A stretch of 5,930 bases of DNA from CAYVUI01 sp964454745 (GTDB lineage: Bacteria > Planctomycetota > Phycisphaerae > Sedimentisphaerales > Anaerohalosphaeraceae), in the NCBI GenBank assembly GCA_964454745.1, contig CAYVUI010000172.1, forward strand, positions 1 to 5,930, read 5' to 3'. Positions 4,909 to 5,930 of this stretch are shown piece after piece; the stretch's first letter is position 1, and every line of letters begins with the position of its first letter. The position numbers and the translations under genes are program-made. The notes beneath the pieces are model-generated. The model ran no database searches. It saw only the letters and a program-made list of their open reading frames with translations, and was not told the DNA's origin.

Positions 4909-5166
4909 TCATCTCCCCCTGTCCTTATGCTCCTCGAGGAGCCGCCGGATCTCACGAACGTCTGTTCGAGTGTCCCGTGAGTCCTCGGCCATGGCGCGTA
5001 GCTCCGCTTTCATGGCGTGGATCTCCGCGTTCATCGCGGCGTAATTGGCTTCCAGAGTGCCGATGCGATCATGCTGTTCTTTGGTAACCTGCCCACGTAA
5101 AGCGAAAAGCCAGCCGACTGCTGCGATAATGATGGTTGCGATGATCGCCGTTACTTCTGTACCCAC
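4909..5166 (-). CDS. Membrane-anchored coiled-coil protein, 85 aa, upstream of the endolysin
   Basis: Residues about 4-22 (EVTAIIATIIIAAVGWLFAL) form one N-terminal transmembrane segment. From about residue 28 the protein is a charged helix with coiled-coil character (TLEANYAAMNAEIHAMKAEL, DTRTDVREIRRLLEEHKDR). A GTG start at 5166-5164 is chosen: GGAG stands 7 nt upstream, next to the TAG of the 122-aa gene, leaving a 4-nt gap. The topology resembles inner-membrane spanins and small phage lysis-cassette proteins with a single anchor and a helix, but no specific family is recognised. It sits directly before the endolysin and is presumably co-expressed with it. It may be a spanin component, a holin partner or an unrelated membrane factor. 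Confidence 0.78.
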   Translation of the reverse strand: MGTEVTAIIATIIIAAVGWLFALRGQVTKEQHDRIGTLEANYAAMNAEIHAMKAELRAMAEDSRDTRTDVREIRRLLEEHKDRGR

Positions 5167-5170
5167 AAGG

Positions 5171-5539
5171 CTACTCCGGTATTCCAGTTACGATCGGCTC
5201 TATCTGAACCCACGCCTCACCAGGTATGACGTGCTGTTCATCAGCAATCGCCGCGGTGAGCTCCGAGAACGGGATCTGTTTCACATCGACATCGATCTCG
5301 GCCTCGAGGAGCCCGCGATTCTGCCGCTCGAACTCGGCGCGGCGTTCTTGAGGGATTGCCCCATCTTCAGAGAGCTTGTCGAAAAGGGTCTTTTGCGCTT
5401 CGCTGAAATCCTTCGCTTCCTCGGTGAGCTTCCTGTGTATCCGTCCGAGGCGGTAGGCCATTACCGCATCTACGGAGCCCCGCAGTATCGACGTGATCCC
5501 CGCTCTTGTCGTGAGTACCTGTTCAATTGTCAACCTCAT
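5171..5539 (-). CDS. Conserved-looking small phage protein, 122 aa (DUF1617-like by pattern)
   Basis: The protein starts MRLTIEQVLTTRAGITSILR, followed by AYRLGRIHRKLTEEAKDFSE, AQKTLFDKLSEDG, an Arg/Glu-rich helix ending LLEAEIDVDVKQIPFSEL and a short C-terminal region. The order (M-x-L-T, A-Y-x-L-x-R-x-x-x-K-L, F-x-x-A-x-x-x-L-x-x-K, then the E-I-D-V-D-V strand) matches a small phage protein type of unknown function, of which DUF1617 is an example. This is recognised by eye and not confirmed. The ATG at 5539-5537 is preferred over an opening at 5593: AGGAG lies 7 nt upstream and the start overlaps the previous stop as ATGA. No signal or membrane segment is present. The place between tail-type genes and the lysis cassette suggests a virion-assembly accessory. 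Confidence 0.78.
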   Translation of the reverse strand: MRLTIEQVLTTRAGITSILRGSVDAVMAYRLGRIHRKLTEEAKDFSEAQKTLFDKLSEDGAIPQERRAEFERQNRGLLEAEIDVDVKQIPFSELTAAIADEQHVIPGEAWVQIEPIVTGIPE

Positions 5540-5799
5540 GATGTCTCCTCTGCATCTATTTCGTTCTCCGCCTCTTGGAACGCCTTCCACCACTGGACCA
5601 GCGGCGCCGGCGGTGCAATGCCAGTCTGCTGATAGAGATACCGCACGGCCTCCGCAATCGCGGTTAGGTCGTCCCTCATCTCATAGCCCTTCTCGCGGAG
5701 CCTGGCGATTATCCGGGCCTTGCGCGCGCGCTCGGCGGTGAAGGCCGCTTGCGCGTCACGCTGCGCCTGGGTCACGCCCGTGGGTCGTAATCGCTCCAT
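5536..5799 (-). CDS. Hypothetical small phage protein, 87 aa
   Basis: I do not recognise this gene. The product begins MERLRPTGVTQAQRDAQAAF, continues as a basic helix (ERARKARIIARLREKGYEM), then DLTAIAEAVRYLYQQTG, a short proline turn (IAPPAPLV) and an aromatic WWKAF before an acidic end (AENEIDAEETS). No membrane segment or signal peptide is seen. The ATG at 5799-5797 is chosen because GGGAGG lies about 8 nt upstream. It overlaps the 3' end of the preceding gene by 28 nt, and its own stop overlaps the next start as ATGA. The opening to 5862 has no supporting ribosome-binding site and would run far into the preceding gene. The opposite charge at its two ends suggests self- or partner-association, which is speculative. 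Confidence 0.75.
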   Translation of the reverse strand: MERLRPTGVTQAQRDAQAAFTAERARKARIIARLREKGYEMRDDLTAIAEAVRYLYQQTGIAPPAPLVQWWKAFQEAENEIDAEETS

Positions 5800-5930
5800 G
5801 AAAGCGCCTCCCTGGTGCCGTAGTGCTCCGGCTCTGCCCCGCGGAACGGCCGCGTCTCCCACACGCCCGCGTCGGCCTTGGTGTAGAACGCCACCAGGTC
5901 AACGTGTAGCACTCCGCCTTCGCGCCATGC
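5772..5930 (-). CDS. 3' end of an upstream phage gene (C-terminal 52 aa; start off-window)
   Basis: This frame is open from the right edge and ends TGA at 5774-5772. It has no start inside the window. The visible residues (AWREGGVLHVDLVAFYTKAD, then VWETRPFRGAEPEHYGTREA and a final SWSDYDPRA) read as real protein: mixed aromatic and charged, with G/C-rich third positions. The family is not recognised. Its place at the head of the visible run and its beta-rich look fit the end of a tail or host-specificity protein, which is an inference only. It overlaps the 87-aa gene by 28 nt in another frame. Confidence 0.7.
   Translation of the reverse strand, partial: AWREGGVLHVDLVAFYTKADAGVWETRPFRGAEPEHYGTREALSWSDYDPRA

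Noticed and set aside
1..5930. tRNA genes, CRISPR arrays, insertion sequences, promoters or rho-independent terminators
   Set aside because: No cloverleaf, spaced direct repeats, terminal inverted repeats or GC-hairpin with T-run was found on reading. The only tandem repeats are coding ones.

Overview
The window looks like the late (lysis and tail/adhesin) end of a double-stranded DNA phage or prophage infecting a Gram-negative, moderately GC-rich bacterium. The evidence is an NlpC/P60-type endolysin, several small holin- or spanin-like membrane proteins, phage-type beta-rich virion proteins and a tyrosine recombinase. The host cannot be fixed from the sequence. The C-terminal end of the recombinase recalls integrases I associate with spirochaetes, but this is a weak hint from memory.

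Layout: almost everything is one compact minus-strand operon, read from the right edge to the left. In order of transcription: the 3' end of a larger unrecognised phage gene (5930-5772); two small phage proteins of 87 and 122 aa; an 85-aa protein with an N-terminal membrane anchor and a coiled coil; a 186-aa NlpC/P60-like endolysin; an 82-aa protein with two membrane segments; a 180-aa protein with an export signal, coiled coil and C-terminal anchor, which has a second, nested 157-aa frame (N-terminal anchor plus coiled coil) in the same DNA; a 57-aa holin-like hairpin; a 99-aa helical protein; a 150-aa secreted beta-rich protein; a 498-aa adhesin or fibre protein with eleven 22-residue repeats; a 94-aa Ig-like protein; and a 141-aa virion-type protein. 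On the plus strand, at positions 1-389, lies the C-terminal catalytic part of a tyrosine recombinase. It converges on the operon, and the two opposing stop codons overlap in the four bases TTAG.

How it fits together: genes are joined either by ATGA stop/start overlaps (five) or by 4-12 nt gaps in which the ribosome-binding site touches or overlaps the preceding stop. This points to one polycistronic, translationally coupled message. The middle (about 5166-3373) reads as a lysis cassette: endolysin, holin candidates and spanin-like envelope-spanning proteins. The left part (about 3065-386) reads as a surface or receptor-binding cassette. No promoter, terminator, tRNA, CRISPR array or att site was identified, and no gene-free stretch exceeds 300 bases.

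Most interesting: the nested same-strand pair at 4104-3558, which has the topology of spanins, although the second frame could be a composition artefact; and the strictly 22-residue periodic shaft-like repeat protein.
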